From Acidobacteriota bacterium (GTDB lineage Bacteria > Acidobacteriota > Terriglobia > Acidiferrales > UBA7541): 9,273 bases of DNA. A program made the position numbers and the translations under genes. The DNA is taken from assembly GCA_003224195.1 (NCBI GenBank), contig QHYP01000144.1:1-9273 (forward strand). The letters are read 5' to 3'. Position 1 is the first letter of the stretch; each line of letters opens with the position of its first letter. This document shows positions 1-7,314 of the stretch, piece by piece. The notes beneath the pieces are model-generated. The model searched no databases. It saw nothing but the letters and a program-made list of their open reading frames with translations, and was not told the DNA's origin.

Positions 1-1
1 A

Positions 2-3000
2 TTTCCCGAAGCCGCCGTGAATTTCCAAGTTTCTCGCGCGGAAGCGCTCGAACGCGCGCGACACTTCGTCACCGGGCTGGGCGAAAACCTGACCGGCTAT
101 CAATCGTCCATCGTGTTCGACGTGGATGACAATGCCAAGACCTATCTCGAGCGCGAACTGGGCCTCGCGCAGGCGAACCGCGTGATGGCCTCCGAGATCA
201 ATATCTGGAACTGGGAGGTCCGCTTTTTCCGCCCCCTGCAGGAAGAAGAGTATCGCGTCTGGGTGAGCCCTGCGGGACGCATCGCGGGCTACGACCACCA
301 AGTTGCCGAGGCAAGCCCCGGCGCAACACTCGCGCGTGCCGCGGCAGGGGCGAAGGCGCAGAAATTCCTCGTAGCTCAATACCAGGCTCCGCTCAAGGAT
401 TGGGAATTTCTGCCGGAGGAAGCCAACTCGACACTGAAGCCGAAGCGGCTCGACTGGTCGTTCACGTGGGAGAGGCGCGGTTTTCGCGCAAAGGATGCTC
501 CCTACCGCCTGAAGGTGACGGTGCAGGGCGGCGCGATCGGCGGCGCGCGGGAATTTCTAAAGGTGCCCGAGGCGTGGGAGCGCGACTACAGACATCTGCG
601 TTCGACGAACATCTTCTACAACCAGGTCGCTTTGATTCCCTACATCCTCCTGCTCGGTGCGGCACTCTGGGTGGGAATCCTGCTGACGCGGCGCGGGCAG
701 ACGCGGTGGAGCGGCGCCATCAAGCTCGGCGGGTTTGTGGCAGCGGCTTTGTTCTTGATGCAGCTCAATCAATGGCCGATATCGCGCGCCGCCTACGACA
801 CACATTCTTCCTACAGCAGCTTCGTGGCAATCCAACTCGTGAATGCCCTGTTGTTCGCCGTGGGCTCCGCGCTGACGGTGGCGCTTGTGCTTCCCGCAGG
901 CGACGCGCTCTACCGCGTGGCGCAGCCGACCCGCCTGCGACTCGCCAAAGCGTTCACGCTACGGGGACTGCGCACCCGCGAGTTCTTCAACTCCGCCGTG
1001 GTAGGGCTCTGCTTGGCCGCAGCGCATATTGGCTTCGTCGTCGCCTTCTACCTGATCGGCAGCTGGGTGGGCGTCTGGGCTCCGCAGGAGCTGAACTACG
1101 AGAACTCGGTGAGCACTACGTTTCCGTGGATATCCGGCGTTGCGATCGGGCTCTTCGCTTCCACGAACGAGGAATTCCTCTTTCGCCTGTTCGCAGTTCC
1201 GTTCCTCGAGCGCGTCACCCGTTCGCGCTGGCTGGCCGTGATTCTCCCGGCATTCTCCTGGAGCTTTCTGCACAGCGCCTATCCCCAAGAGCCCGGCTAC
1301 ATTCGGGGGATTGAAGTAGGGATCATCGGCGTCGTGGCGGGTCTCGTCCTGTTGCGCTGGGGCATTGTCGCCACACTGATCTGGCATTACACCGTGGATG
1401 CGCTCCTGGTCGGACTGCTGCTGATTCGCTCCAACAGCTTGTACTTCAAGATTTCCGGCGCGGTTGTAGGCGCAGCCGCCGTCGCTCCGCTTCTGTTTGC
1501 GGGTGCCACCTACCTCGTGCGAGGCCGATTCGAGACGGATGAATCGCTCCTAAACAGCGCGGAACCTTTGCCGGACGTTGAATTGGCAATGCCTGTGGCC
1601 GCCACAACTGCGCCGGCAGCGCCGGCGCGGCACTATGACGCACTCACGCGGGGCGCCTTCGGATTTCTCGCTTTGTGTATTGTTGTAGGCGGAATTCTCG
1701 CCTGGAAACTGAAGCCCGAGTCTGTCGGCGACTACCTCAGCTTCCGCGTGAACGCGCGGGAAGCCCGGCGCATTGCCGACCAGACGCTGCGCTCCCGGGG
1801 GTTGCGACCCGAAAACTATCGGGCCGCCGCGTCACTTGTCCCACTGATGGACCGCTTCACAAATGAATTCCTGCGGCGGCGAATTGGCATCGCCGGCATA
1901 AACAGAATCTATGACAAGGAAGTGCCTGGCGCGCTTTGGCGCGTGCGTTATTTCCGGGACGGTGATCCGGAAGAGTACGCCGTCGTCGTCCGTCCGGATG
2001 GTTCTCTCCACGCAGTCCGGCATACGCTCGCCGAGGCCGCACCCGGCGCATCGCTCAGCAAAGAAGAAGCCATCTTGCGCGCGGAGACATTCCTGCGCGA
2101 AGCGAAGAAGATCGACCTCAAGCAATGGCATCTTGTGGAGACAATTTCAGAGAAGCGCCCTCATCGGATCGATCACACGTTGCGGTGGGAGCGGACGCGA
2201 CCGCTTGACGATGCACGGGCTCCCACGGCCCCCGAACGTCTCTCTCCGGACCACGCCTATGCTCGCATCGAGGTGCAGGTCCTCGGCAACGAAGTGACCA
2301 ATTTCCGAACCTTCATCAAAATTCCCGATGCATGGCGCCGCGCGCAGCAAGAACGAAGCCTGCCGCGAGCGCTCTATTCCATCGGGCGCAGCCTGTTTTT
2401 CGTGGGCCTCTCGCTGACAATGCTCATTCTCTTCCTGAAAAGGCTGCGATCGGAAGCTGCTTCTACCATTCCTTGGCGACGGCTGGCGAAATGGTCGCTC
2501 TGGGCTCTGGGGGGATTTCTTCTTGCATTCTTCTGCGGTAGCGCCATCCCCGACCTGTTGTCCGCGTATTCGACAGAAGTCCCGATGAAGATATTTCTCG
2601 GAGAACTCGGAGTCGGCGTATTGATTTTTTCCGCGCTAGTCTTTGGCGGCTTGGCGCTCGTCCTAGGTCTGGCATGGTATTACGCCAGCTGCGCGTTCGG
2701 CATGAAGCACTTGCCAGGTTGGAACGGCATGCCCGCATCGTACTACCGGGACGCTGTGTGGATTGGCCTGGGGGGAATGGTAGCGCTCGCCGGTCTCGAT
2801 CCGTTGCTTACGAAACTCGGGGAGCTATGGCCGACACTTCACAGGTCTCTCGATGCCTCGGTCGGAATGGACTTCGATGCGCTGCTTCCGTTCGGGGGCA
2901 TCCTCGGTGATGCTCTGTCGCGGGGGCTCCTCTACACCGGTCTGGTCGCTTTAATCGCTGCCTTCATCGTTTCCGAAATTCGCCCCGTCTGGCTGCGACT

Positions 3001-3325
3001 ATGCTTATTCGGCGTGTCTTGCCTGGCGTTGATAGGTGGCTGGGGCAATGCTGCCGATTTTGCCAAGGAGCTTCTGACCGCAACTCTCGGGCTGGCGGTC
3101 ATCGTCTTCGGCGTGAGGCGTTTTGTGCGATTCAACCTGCTCGGGTGCTTCCTCATCGCGATGGGCTCAAGACTGCTGGAAGCGTCGGGTGAGCTTTTCG
3201 GCCAGCCTGACGCGTTTTATCGCGCGAATGGCTATGCTCTCCTCATAGCGCTGGCACTTCTTTTCGCGTGGCCCCTCGTAATGTGGCGAGTCCAATGCGG
3301 GACGAGCACGCAGCAACAGGCTTGA
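2..3325 (+). CDS. Duplicated CPBP-family intramembrane metalloprotease, 5' end outside the window
   Basis: This is a large polytopic membrane protein of the CPBP (CAAX protease / bacteriocin-processing, Rce1-like) family, which cleaves substrates inside the membrane using Glu and His residues. Numbering is from the GTG at 17. A soluble module (about 2-200) is followed by several membrane segments (about 205-226, 236-250, 270-295, 325-355, 373 onward). The active-site motifs are E385-E386-x3-R390, H419 and H457-x3-D461. A membrane helix (about 548-566) then leads into a second soluble module (about 573-780) and a second membrane domain (about 787-1095). In that domain the motif positions read G964-D965...R969, I1006 and A1048...R1052, so it is probably inactive. 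The frame is open to the window edge. The second module is preceded by a helix that the first lacks here, so the true start is probably upstream and GTG 17 is internal. The substrate is unknown; family assignment is firm, activity is inferred. Confidence 0.85.
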   Translation, partial: FPEAAVNFQVSRAEALERARHFVTGLGENLTGYQSSIVFDVDDNAKTYLERELGLAQANRVMASEINIWNWEVRFFRPLQEEEYRVWVSPAGRIAGYDHQVAEASPGATLARAAAGAKAQKFLVAQYQAPLKDWEFLPEEANSTLKPKRLDWSFTWERRGFRAKDAPYRLKVTVQGGAIGGAREFLKVPEAWERDYRHLRSTNIFYNQVALIPYILLLGAALWVGILLTRRGQTRWSGAIKLGGFVAAALFLMQLNQWPISRAAYDTHSSYSSFVAIQLVNALLFAVGSALTVALVLPAGDALYRVAQPTRLRLAKAFTLRGLRTREFFNSAVVGLCLAAAHIGFVVAFYLIGSWVGVWAPQELNYENSVSTTFPWISGVAIGLFASTNEEFLFRLFAVPFLERVTRSRWLAVILPAFSWSFLHSAYPQEPGYIRGIEVGIIGVVAGLVLLRWGIVATLIWHYTVDALLVGLLLIRSNSLYFKISGAVVGAAAVAPLLFAGATYLVRGRFETDESLLNSAEPLPDVELAMPVAATTAPAAPARHYDALTRGAFGFLALCIVVGGILAWKLKPESVGDYLSFRVNAREARRIADQTLRSRGLRPENYRAAASLVPLMDRFTNEFLRRRIGIAGINRIYDKEVPGALWRVRYFRDGDPEEYAVVVRPDGSLHAVRHTLAEAAPGASLSKEEAILRAETFLREAKKIDLKQWHLVETISEKRPHRIDHTLRWERTRPLDDARAPTAPERLSPDHAYARIEVQVLGNEVTNFRTFIKIPDAWRRAQQERSLPRALYSIGRSLFFVGLSLTMLILFLKRLRSEAASTIPWRRLAKWSLWALGGFLLAFFCGSAIPDLLSAYSTEVPMKIFLGELGVGVLIFSALVFGGLALVLGLAWYYASCAFGMKHLPGWNGMPASYYRDAVWIGLGGMVALAGLDPLLTKLGELWPTLHRSLDASVGMDFDALLPFGGILGDALSRGLLYTGLVALIAAFIVSEIRPVWLRLCLFGVSCLALIGGWGNAADFAKELLTATLGLAVIVFGVRRFVRFNLLGCFLIAMGSRLLEASGELFGQPDAFYRANGYALLIALALLFAWPLVMWRVQCGTSTQQQA

Positions 3326-3402
3326 AATAGGCCCCTCAGAATTGTCTCCCTTCGCCCCCGGCATCTGGAAAGACAGGCAACTTCCCGGGGACCTACTGCT
3401 TC

Positions 3403-3431
3403 GGAAACATTTAGGGTTCCTGTTTCGTCTT
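3403..3431 (+). promoter_or_regulatory. Candidate ECF sigma-dependent promoter
   Basis: GGAAAC at 3403-3408 and CGTCTT at 3426-3431 are separated by 17 bases. This matches the usual ECF promoter layout, a -35 with an AAC core and a -10 with a CGT core about 16-17 bases apart, seen for example with SigW- and RpoE-type factors. It is the only such pair noticed in the leader and lies directly ahead of an ECF sigma gene. Autoregulation, common for ECF factors, is therefore the likely meaning. The call rests on motif reading only. Confidence 0.6.
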
Positions 3432-3453
3432 TACGGCGGAGGGCGGCTGCTTA

Positions 3454-3483
3454 CCATTAGAGGGGACGTACGTCCATAATGGA
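3454..3483. repeat. Overlapping palindromes in the sigma factor leader
   Basis: A perfect 12-bp palindrome, GGACGTACGTCC, lies at 3464-3475. It is bracketed by CCATTA at 3454-3459 and its complement TAATGG at 3477-3482. A third near-palindrome, TCCAT-A-ATGGA, overlaps at 3473-3483. The cluster lies some 20-50 bases downstream of the candidate -10 element and is non-coding if translation begins at 3583. It could be an operator for a dimeric regulator or an RNA hairpin in the leader. The sequence alone does not decide between these. Confidence 0.5.
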
Positions 3484-3582
3484 TGGTCTTCGCCATGACT
3501 CTCCGCGGGCAGAATGGTCCTCGGAGAAAGCCGATGCCCCGGAAAGCGCCAGGGGCCCGTAAGCGCGAAGAGAAAGCGAAAT

Positions 3583-4260
3583 ATGCCGCTTCCACGTTGG
3601 GCGTTGGCTTTCCCCAATGAGGCAGGCCGGACCGGCTCGATTGATGCCGCCCTGCCAACGGTGGCATCTTTGTCCCAGATTGACGAACGGTCCCTGGTCG
3701 CCGAAGCCCAGGCGGGCAACCGCGCCGCTTTCGAGGAACTTGTCCGCCTCTACGATCGCGACGTCTTGCGCCTGGCGTTGAACGTGATGCGCCGGCCGGA
3801 GGATGCGCGGGACGTCTATCAGGAAGCCTTTCTCAAAGTCTATCGGAATCTCCACCGCTTCCGCTTTGAATGCAGCTTCTACACCTGGCTCTACCGCGTC
3901 GTAACCAACGTTTGCCTCGATCACCTCCGCCGGCGTCAGGCTCGGCCTGAAGACCAGGCCCCCGAGCTCGCTTCCGACCATCGCGAAGAAGGCATCACCG
4001 ACTTTTTCGAGCGGCAGCGCGAACACCGCGCCACACTCGATCCGGAGCGGCGGCTGCTCGGCAAAGAGATCCAGGCGAGGCTTTTGCAGGCCATGCAACG
4101 CCTCTCGCCGCGTGAGCGCATCGTCTTCGAGATGAAGCACTATCAGGGATTGAAGCTTCGCGCAATCGGCGAGGCGCTCGGGACCACAGAGGAAACCGTG
4201 AAGAACTCGCTTTTCCGCGCCACGCGCAAGCTGCGAAGCCAATTGGGAGAACTGCTGTGA
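3583..4260 (+). CDS. ECF-type RNA polymerase sigma factor (RpoE-like)
   Basis: This 225-residue protein is a sigma-70 family ECF factor that would direct RNA polymerase to a dedicated promoter set. Region 2 spans about 47-119, with a DARDVYQEAFLKVYRNL core and a TWLYRVVTNVCLDHLRRR segment for -10 recognition and melting. A charged linker of about 45 residues follows. Region 4 spans about 165-218, with a helix-turn-helix around LRAIGEALGTTEETVKNSL for -35 binding. Region 3 is absent, as expected for ECF factors. ATG 3583 was chosen because a purine-rich GAAGAGAAAG lies just upstream and conserved sequence begins well after it. An in-frame ATG at 3514 would add 23 residues but lacks a clear ribosome binding site. 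The stop overlaps the start of the anti-sigma gene. The family is clear; the exact ECF group cannot be set by eye. Confidence 0.93.
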   Translation: MPLPRWALAFPNEAGRTGSIDAALPTVASLSQIDERSLVAEAQAGNRAAFEELVRLYDRDVLRLALNVMRRPEDARDVYQEAFLKVYRNLHRFRFECSFYTWLYRVVTNVCLDHLRRRQARPEDQAPELASDHREEGITDFFERQREHRATLDPERRLLGKEIQARLLQAMQRLSPRERIVFEMKHYQGLKLRAIGEALGTTEETVKNSLFRATRKLRSQLGELL

Positions 4261-5375
4261 ACGGCCCGGCACAAAATCAGGGCCCGCGGGCGACGAATTG
4301 TCCGGCGATCGCTCCGCTGCTGCCCTTCTATGCCTGCGACGAGCTGAACGCAGCCGAGCGCGGACAAGTTGACGCGCACTTGGCGCAATGCGCCGCGTGC
4401 GGGGAACAACTCAAACAGGAGCGCAGACTGCTCGAAGCTTTGGACGAGATGCTCCAGCCGGCCGATCGGCTGAATCCCTCGGACACGCTCCTCGCGCAAT
4501 GCCGCAGCGAACTCGCAGAAAGACTCGATGATCTGGCTTCACCGCCGGCTCCGGAACATTGGCAACCCTTCGGCTGGCTCCGGCGCTTGATCGCGCTGCG
4601 TCCTGCGTTGGGCGGGGCCTTGCTCGTGTTTTTTGGCGTGGTGTTGGGCGCCCAGGTTCCCAGTTGGGTTGCCAGCCTCGGCCGCGCGCGAACCGCGGAT
4701 CCCACGGTGAATGTTCGGGCGACGCCCAGGCTGACGGAAGACCAGCTCGCGCAGATGTCTGTCGCAGGCATCAATTTCGTGCCGTCCTCGGACGCGGCGC
4801 CCGGGACAGTCCAGGTGGAACTGCGCGCCGAACAGCCGCTCATCATCTCCGGCAGCGTGGAGGATGGCGACGTGCGCCGAGTCCTTACCTACGTCATCGA
4901 AAACGGGCATCGCTTCGACGCCGGAGTGCGGCTTGACTGTCTGGACGCCCTGAAGTCACACACGACCGATGCGGATGTGAGGCGGGCGCTGCTTGGCGCG
5001 GCGCGCCGGGACGAGAACCCCGCCGTCCGCTTGAAGGCTCTGGACGCGCTGCGCGACTCGGCAGAGCAGCCCGCTGTTCGTCAAGCTCTGCTCGATTCCC
5101 TCGAGCACGAGTCAAATCCCGGTGTCCGCGTGGAAGCCGTGAATCTGCTCGTGCATTCGTTGCGGCAACTGGAGGAAGACTCCGCACCGGCTTTGGCGCC
5201 TGTTCCCGCGTCGCCTCCTACCACGGCACCCAAGTCGGCGTCCTTACCCACGGACCCGTCCGTGGAGAGAGTCGTGCGCGCTCTTGAGGAGCTGACTCGC
5301 AAGGACCCGAGCCGCTATGTGCGCTTGCGGAGCGCCGCGGCCCTACGCCAAATCGGCCCGCGCGAGGTCCAGTAG
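4257..5375 (+). CDS. Membrane anti-sigma factor with zinc-finger motif and HEAT-like C-terminal domain
   Basis: This 372-residue protein probably binds and inactivates the ECF sigma factor encoded just upstream. The N-terminal cytoplasmic part carries the zinc-binding anti-sigma (ZAS / zf-HC2) motif C15-x25-H41-x3-C45-x2-C48. One membrane helix lies at about 117-134, so the remainder should face the periplasm. The C-terminal part has HEAT-like repeats with a xxxVRxxxxxxL core at 221-232, 254-265 and 287-298, exactly 33 residues apart. A fourth copy at 352-363 follows an Ala/Pro-rich spacer at about 308-334. Translation starts at GTG 4257, whose last two bases form part of the sigma gene's TGA. 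GGGAGA at 4245-4250 can serve as its ribosome binding site, and the overlap implies coupled translation. The anti-sigma role follows from motif and position; the role of the HEAT-like part, perhaps sensing or protein binding, is inferred. Confidence 0.88.
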   Translation: MNGPAQNQGPRATNCPAIAPLLPFYACDELNAAERGQVDAHLAQCAACGEQLKQERRLLEALDEMLQPADRLNPSDTLLAQCRSELAERLDDLASPPAPEHWQPFGWLRRLIALRPALGGALLVFFGVVLGAQVPSWVASLGRARTADPTVNVRATPRLTEDQLAQMSVAGINFVPSSDAAPGTVQVELRAEQPLIISGSVEDGDVRRVLTYVIENGHRFDAGVRLDCLDALKSHTTDADVRRALLGAARRDENPAVRLKALDALRDSAEQPAVRQALLDSLEHESNPGVRVEAVNLLVHSLRQLEEDSAPALAPVPASPPTTAPKSASLPTDPSVERVVRALEELTRKDPSRYVRLRSAAALRQIGPREVQ

Positions 5376-5397
5376 CGATTGGCGGATTAGCCTGCAC

Positions 5398-5421
5398 GCG
5401 AAAGTATCGGCAACGTTTCGC
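5398..5421 (+). repeat. Small inverted repeat just upstream of the DUF4097-TonB start
   Basis: GCGAAA at 5398-5403 and TTTCGC at 5416-5421 form a 6-bp inverted repeat with a 12-base loop. It ends five bases before ATG 5427, where a ribosome binding site would be expected, and no clear Shine-Dalgarno sequence is seen there. It might modulate translation of the next gene, but a stem this short could be chance. Confidence 0.3.
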
Positions 5422-5426
5422 AGCTC

Positions 5427-7214
5427 ATGATTCTGACAAAGAACAGCCCCTGGCTCCGCTGGATGCTGCTTGGCGGCATCGTCCTCACCATCGCGCCAGC
5501 CGGGGCCGCCCGGCGCAAGCCGCACAATCCTCCGCCTGCGGGCGACCCGGGAATCCCTCACGCGGCCGCCGACCGCGTGGGTTTCGTCCAGACGTTAGAA
5601 GGACAAACGCTTCACCTTTCTGCGGATCTCGGTACTGTGCACATCTTCACTCTCGAGCCCGGCGCCGCGCCTATGGTGCGCTACAACGTGCATATCGAAA
5701 CCGACGTGCGCGCTCCGCTGGCGGATCATCTTCTCTCTCAATACTCGCTCGCCGCGAAGTCCTCATCTTCCGGTGTGCAGATCATTGGCGCATTGCCGCC
5801 GCAGAGTGCCCATGGCCGGGCGTCGGAAGCGCAATTTTGGGTGCGTTTCGATGTAACGATTCCGCACAACTACAGCGTTGAGGTCTCGACCGGGGCGGGT
5901 GACATCGAAACAGTGGACATCGGCGGCACGGCGAGCTTGATTACGCAGGGAGGCAACATCCGCGCGGGGCGGATCGGCGCGACCGGACTCCCCGCAAGCA
6001 CCATGGGCAGGCCCGTGGCACGCCTTGAGACTGAGGGCGGCCACATTACGGTTCAGGACGTCGCCGGAGACCTGATCGCCAACACCGGCGGCGGGCATAT
6101 CAACGCAGGGAATATTTCTGGCGACGCGACACTGCACTCCGGCGGCGGGCACATTCACGCAGAAAGCATCGCGGGACGCGCCGATCTGGACACGAAGGGC
6201 GGCAACATCACAGTGCGTCAGGCGGGGAGCACGGTCTCGGTCCATACAGGCGGAGGGCAGATTGACTTCGGTGAAGTGCGCGGCGCGGTCCGTGCGCAGA
6301 CGGGCGGCGGCGGCATCCGCGTGATGTACGTGGCCGGTCCATTGGAGGTGGAGACAAGCGCCGGAAGCATCTGTCTGACGCGCGTCGGCGGCTCAGTTCG
6401 CGCGCAAACCGCGGGGGGAACGATCACGGCGTGGATCAGCCCGGATTCGCCTTCGCAAAGCGCTCCCGTGCGGCTCGCTGGGGCATCCCAACTCTCTTCC
6501 GGCGCAGGCGACATCGTCGTGTTTCTGCCGCGTAATCTAGCGGCGACCATTGACGCGACCGTCGAACACGGCGGTGAGAATTACATCTTGGTGGACCCTT
6601 CTCTTCTTCTGAATATCCAGTCTGCGGGCGTCCCCGGCGGACCTGTGCGCGCCACGGGCGTGCTCAATGGCGGCGGAGCCCTCCTCCGGCTCCGTACCGT
6701 CGTGGGCAAAATCCACCTCCAATACGTGGACTCCGATGTGGCGCTGCGCCAATCCCTCATGCGCGAACAGACGGAGCGGATCAATCGGTACCTTCGGGAA
6801 ATGCAGATGAGTGTGAACGAGCAAATCGAAGCGGCTCGCAAGCTGGCCCTGGCGGCGGAGGGCGCGCCGCAGGAAAAAAGCGGCTGGTTCGGGTTTTGGT
6901 GGGACGGCATCGAGGAAAAAGTCCGGGGTGGAATCAGCGAGGATCCCCGGGAGTTGAAAAAATACCTCATCCATTCAACTCAGCCCGCATATCCGGAAAT
7001 CGCGAAGAAGGCTGGAATTGAAGGACGCGTGCGCTTGCAAGTGCGTGTTGGAACGGACGGTCGCGTCGAGGTATTGAAGGTTCTCGAAGGCGAACCGGTG
7101 CTCGCCGATGCCGCGATCGCCGCTGTGAAACAGTGGCAATACCGGCCGAAGCAGTTAAACGGAAAAAGGGTCAATGTCATCTCCGAAGTTTCAGTCGGTT
7201 TTCAACTGCACTGA
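5427..7214 (+). CDS. Exported DUF4097-like solenoid protein fused to a TonB C-terminal domain
   Basis: This 595-residue protein has an N-terminal signal or anchor (basic residues, then a hydrophobic run at about 12-27 ending PAGAA). A beta-rich DUF4097-type region follows. From T155 to about 338 it is built of 18-residue repeats of the form TxGGxIxxxx[VI]xGxxxx; the second copy carries an 11-residue insertion. A non-repeat beta region runs to about 440, and a charged, probably helical segment covers about 445-500. The last 80 residues (about 515-595) are a TonB C-terminal domain: YPEIAKKAGIEGRVRLQVRV, then VLADAAIAAVKQWQYRP. TonB domains normally contact outer-membrane receptors, but here the usual Pro-rich spacer is missing. 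Start 5427 gives a proper charged N-region, though the ribosome binding site is weak. It lies 51 bases after the anti-sigma gene, probably in the same operon. Cellular role unknown. Confidence 0.85.
   Translation: MILTKNSPWLRWMLLGGIVLTIAPAGAARRKPHNPPPAGDPGIPHAAADRVGFVQTLEGQTLHLSADLGTVHIFTLEPGAAPMVRYNVHIETDVRAPLADHLLSQYSLAAKSSSSGVQIIGALPPQSAHGRASEAQFWVRFDVTIPHNYSVEVSTGAGDIETVDIGGTASLITQGGNIRAGRIGATGLPASTMGRPVARLETEGGHITVQDVAGDLIANTGGGHINAGNISGDATLHSGGGHIHAESIAGRADLDTKGGNITVRQAGSTVSVHTGGGQIDFGEVRGAVRAQTGGGGIRVMYVAGPLEVETSAGSICLTRVGGSVRAQTAGGTITAWISPDSPSQSAPVRLAGASQLSSGAGDIVVFLPRNLAATIDATVEHGGENYILVDPSLLLNIQSAGVPGGPVRATGVLNGGGALLRLRTVVGKIHLQYVDSDVALRQSLMREQTERINRYLREMQMSVNEQIEAARKLALAAEGAPQEKSGWFGFWWDGIEEKVRGGISEDPRELKKYLIHSTQPAYPEIAKKAGIEGRVRLQVRVGTDGRVEVLKVLEGEPVLADAAIAAVKQWQYRPKQLNGKRVNVISEVSVGFQLH
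5889..6440 (+). repeat. Coding tandem repeat, 54-bp (18-residue) unit
   Basis: Ten consecutive units begin at residues 155, 173, 202, 220, 238, 256, 274, 292, 310 and 328 of the DUF4097-TonB protein. All are exactly 18 residues apart except the second, which is 29 long; the last is partial. The conserved positions are T1, G3/G4, I6, V/I11 and G13. Such a unit fits one coil of a right-handed beta-helix or a similar beta solenoid. At the DNA level some units are still close, for example GGCGGCGGGCA at two neighbouring copies near 6090 and 6140, while others have diverged. Confidence 0.85.
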
Positions 7215-7314
7215 GCGGCTGCGCCCGGTTCAGTTGATACATCCGAGGATTTTTTCGCTGAAGTAGTTCGGCAAGCAAGTACGGGGTCGACAGTCTCGAA
7301 GGAGGTGCACTCGC
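7215..7314 (+). promoter_or_regulatory. Intergenic spacer with strong ribosome binding site for the second DUF4097 gene
   Basis: AAGGAGGTG at 7299-7307 is a near-perfect match to the 16S anti-Shine-Dalgarno sequence. It sits seven bases ahead of ATG 7315, fixing that start and predicting efficient translation. The other genes of this unit have much weaker sites. The rest of the 100-base spacer shows no convincing promoter or terminator: a TTGATA at 7234-7239 has no -10 partner at a suitable distance, and the T run at 7250-7255 has no stable stem before it. Confidence 0.8.

Larger units (their letters stand above)
3326..3582 (+). other. Intergenic leader between the CPBP gene and the sigma factor gene
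   Basis: This is a 257-base stretch without a convincing gene. It holds an ECF-type promoter candidate at 3403-3431 and overlapping palindromes at 3454-3483, which are annotated separately. A 6-bp inverted pair, CCCCGG at 3356-3361 and CCGGGG at 3385-3390, has a 23-base loop and no T tract, so it is not called a terminator. A 27-codon ATG reading frame at 3479-3562 lacks a ribosome binding site and is not called a gene. If the promoter call is right, the mRNA leader ahead of the sigma factor start is about 145 bases, which is long enough for regulation. Confidence 0.6.

Noticed and set aside
400..1314. 304-codon plus-strand frame inside the CPBP gene
   Set aside because: It is an Arg-rich out-of-frame reading of a gene with conserved catalytic motifs in the other frame.
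3356..3390. CCCCGG/CCGGGG inverted pair as terminator of the CPBP gene
   Set aside because: The loop is 23 bases and no T tract follows.
3479..3562. 27-codon ATG reading frame upstream of the sigma gene, a possible leader peptide
   Set aside because: No ribosome binding site, overlap with the palindrome cluster, and no distinctive composition.
3514..3582. 23-residue N-terminal extension of the sigma factor from ATG 3514
   Set aside because: No Shine-Dalgarno sequence before 3514, while 3583 has a purine-rich site; still possible, since the frame is open.
3457..4272. 271-codon reading frame on the minus strand opposite the sigma gene
   Set aside because: It mirrors the sigma factor gene, whose protein family is unmistakable; its translation shows no recognisable domain.
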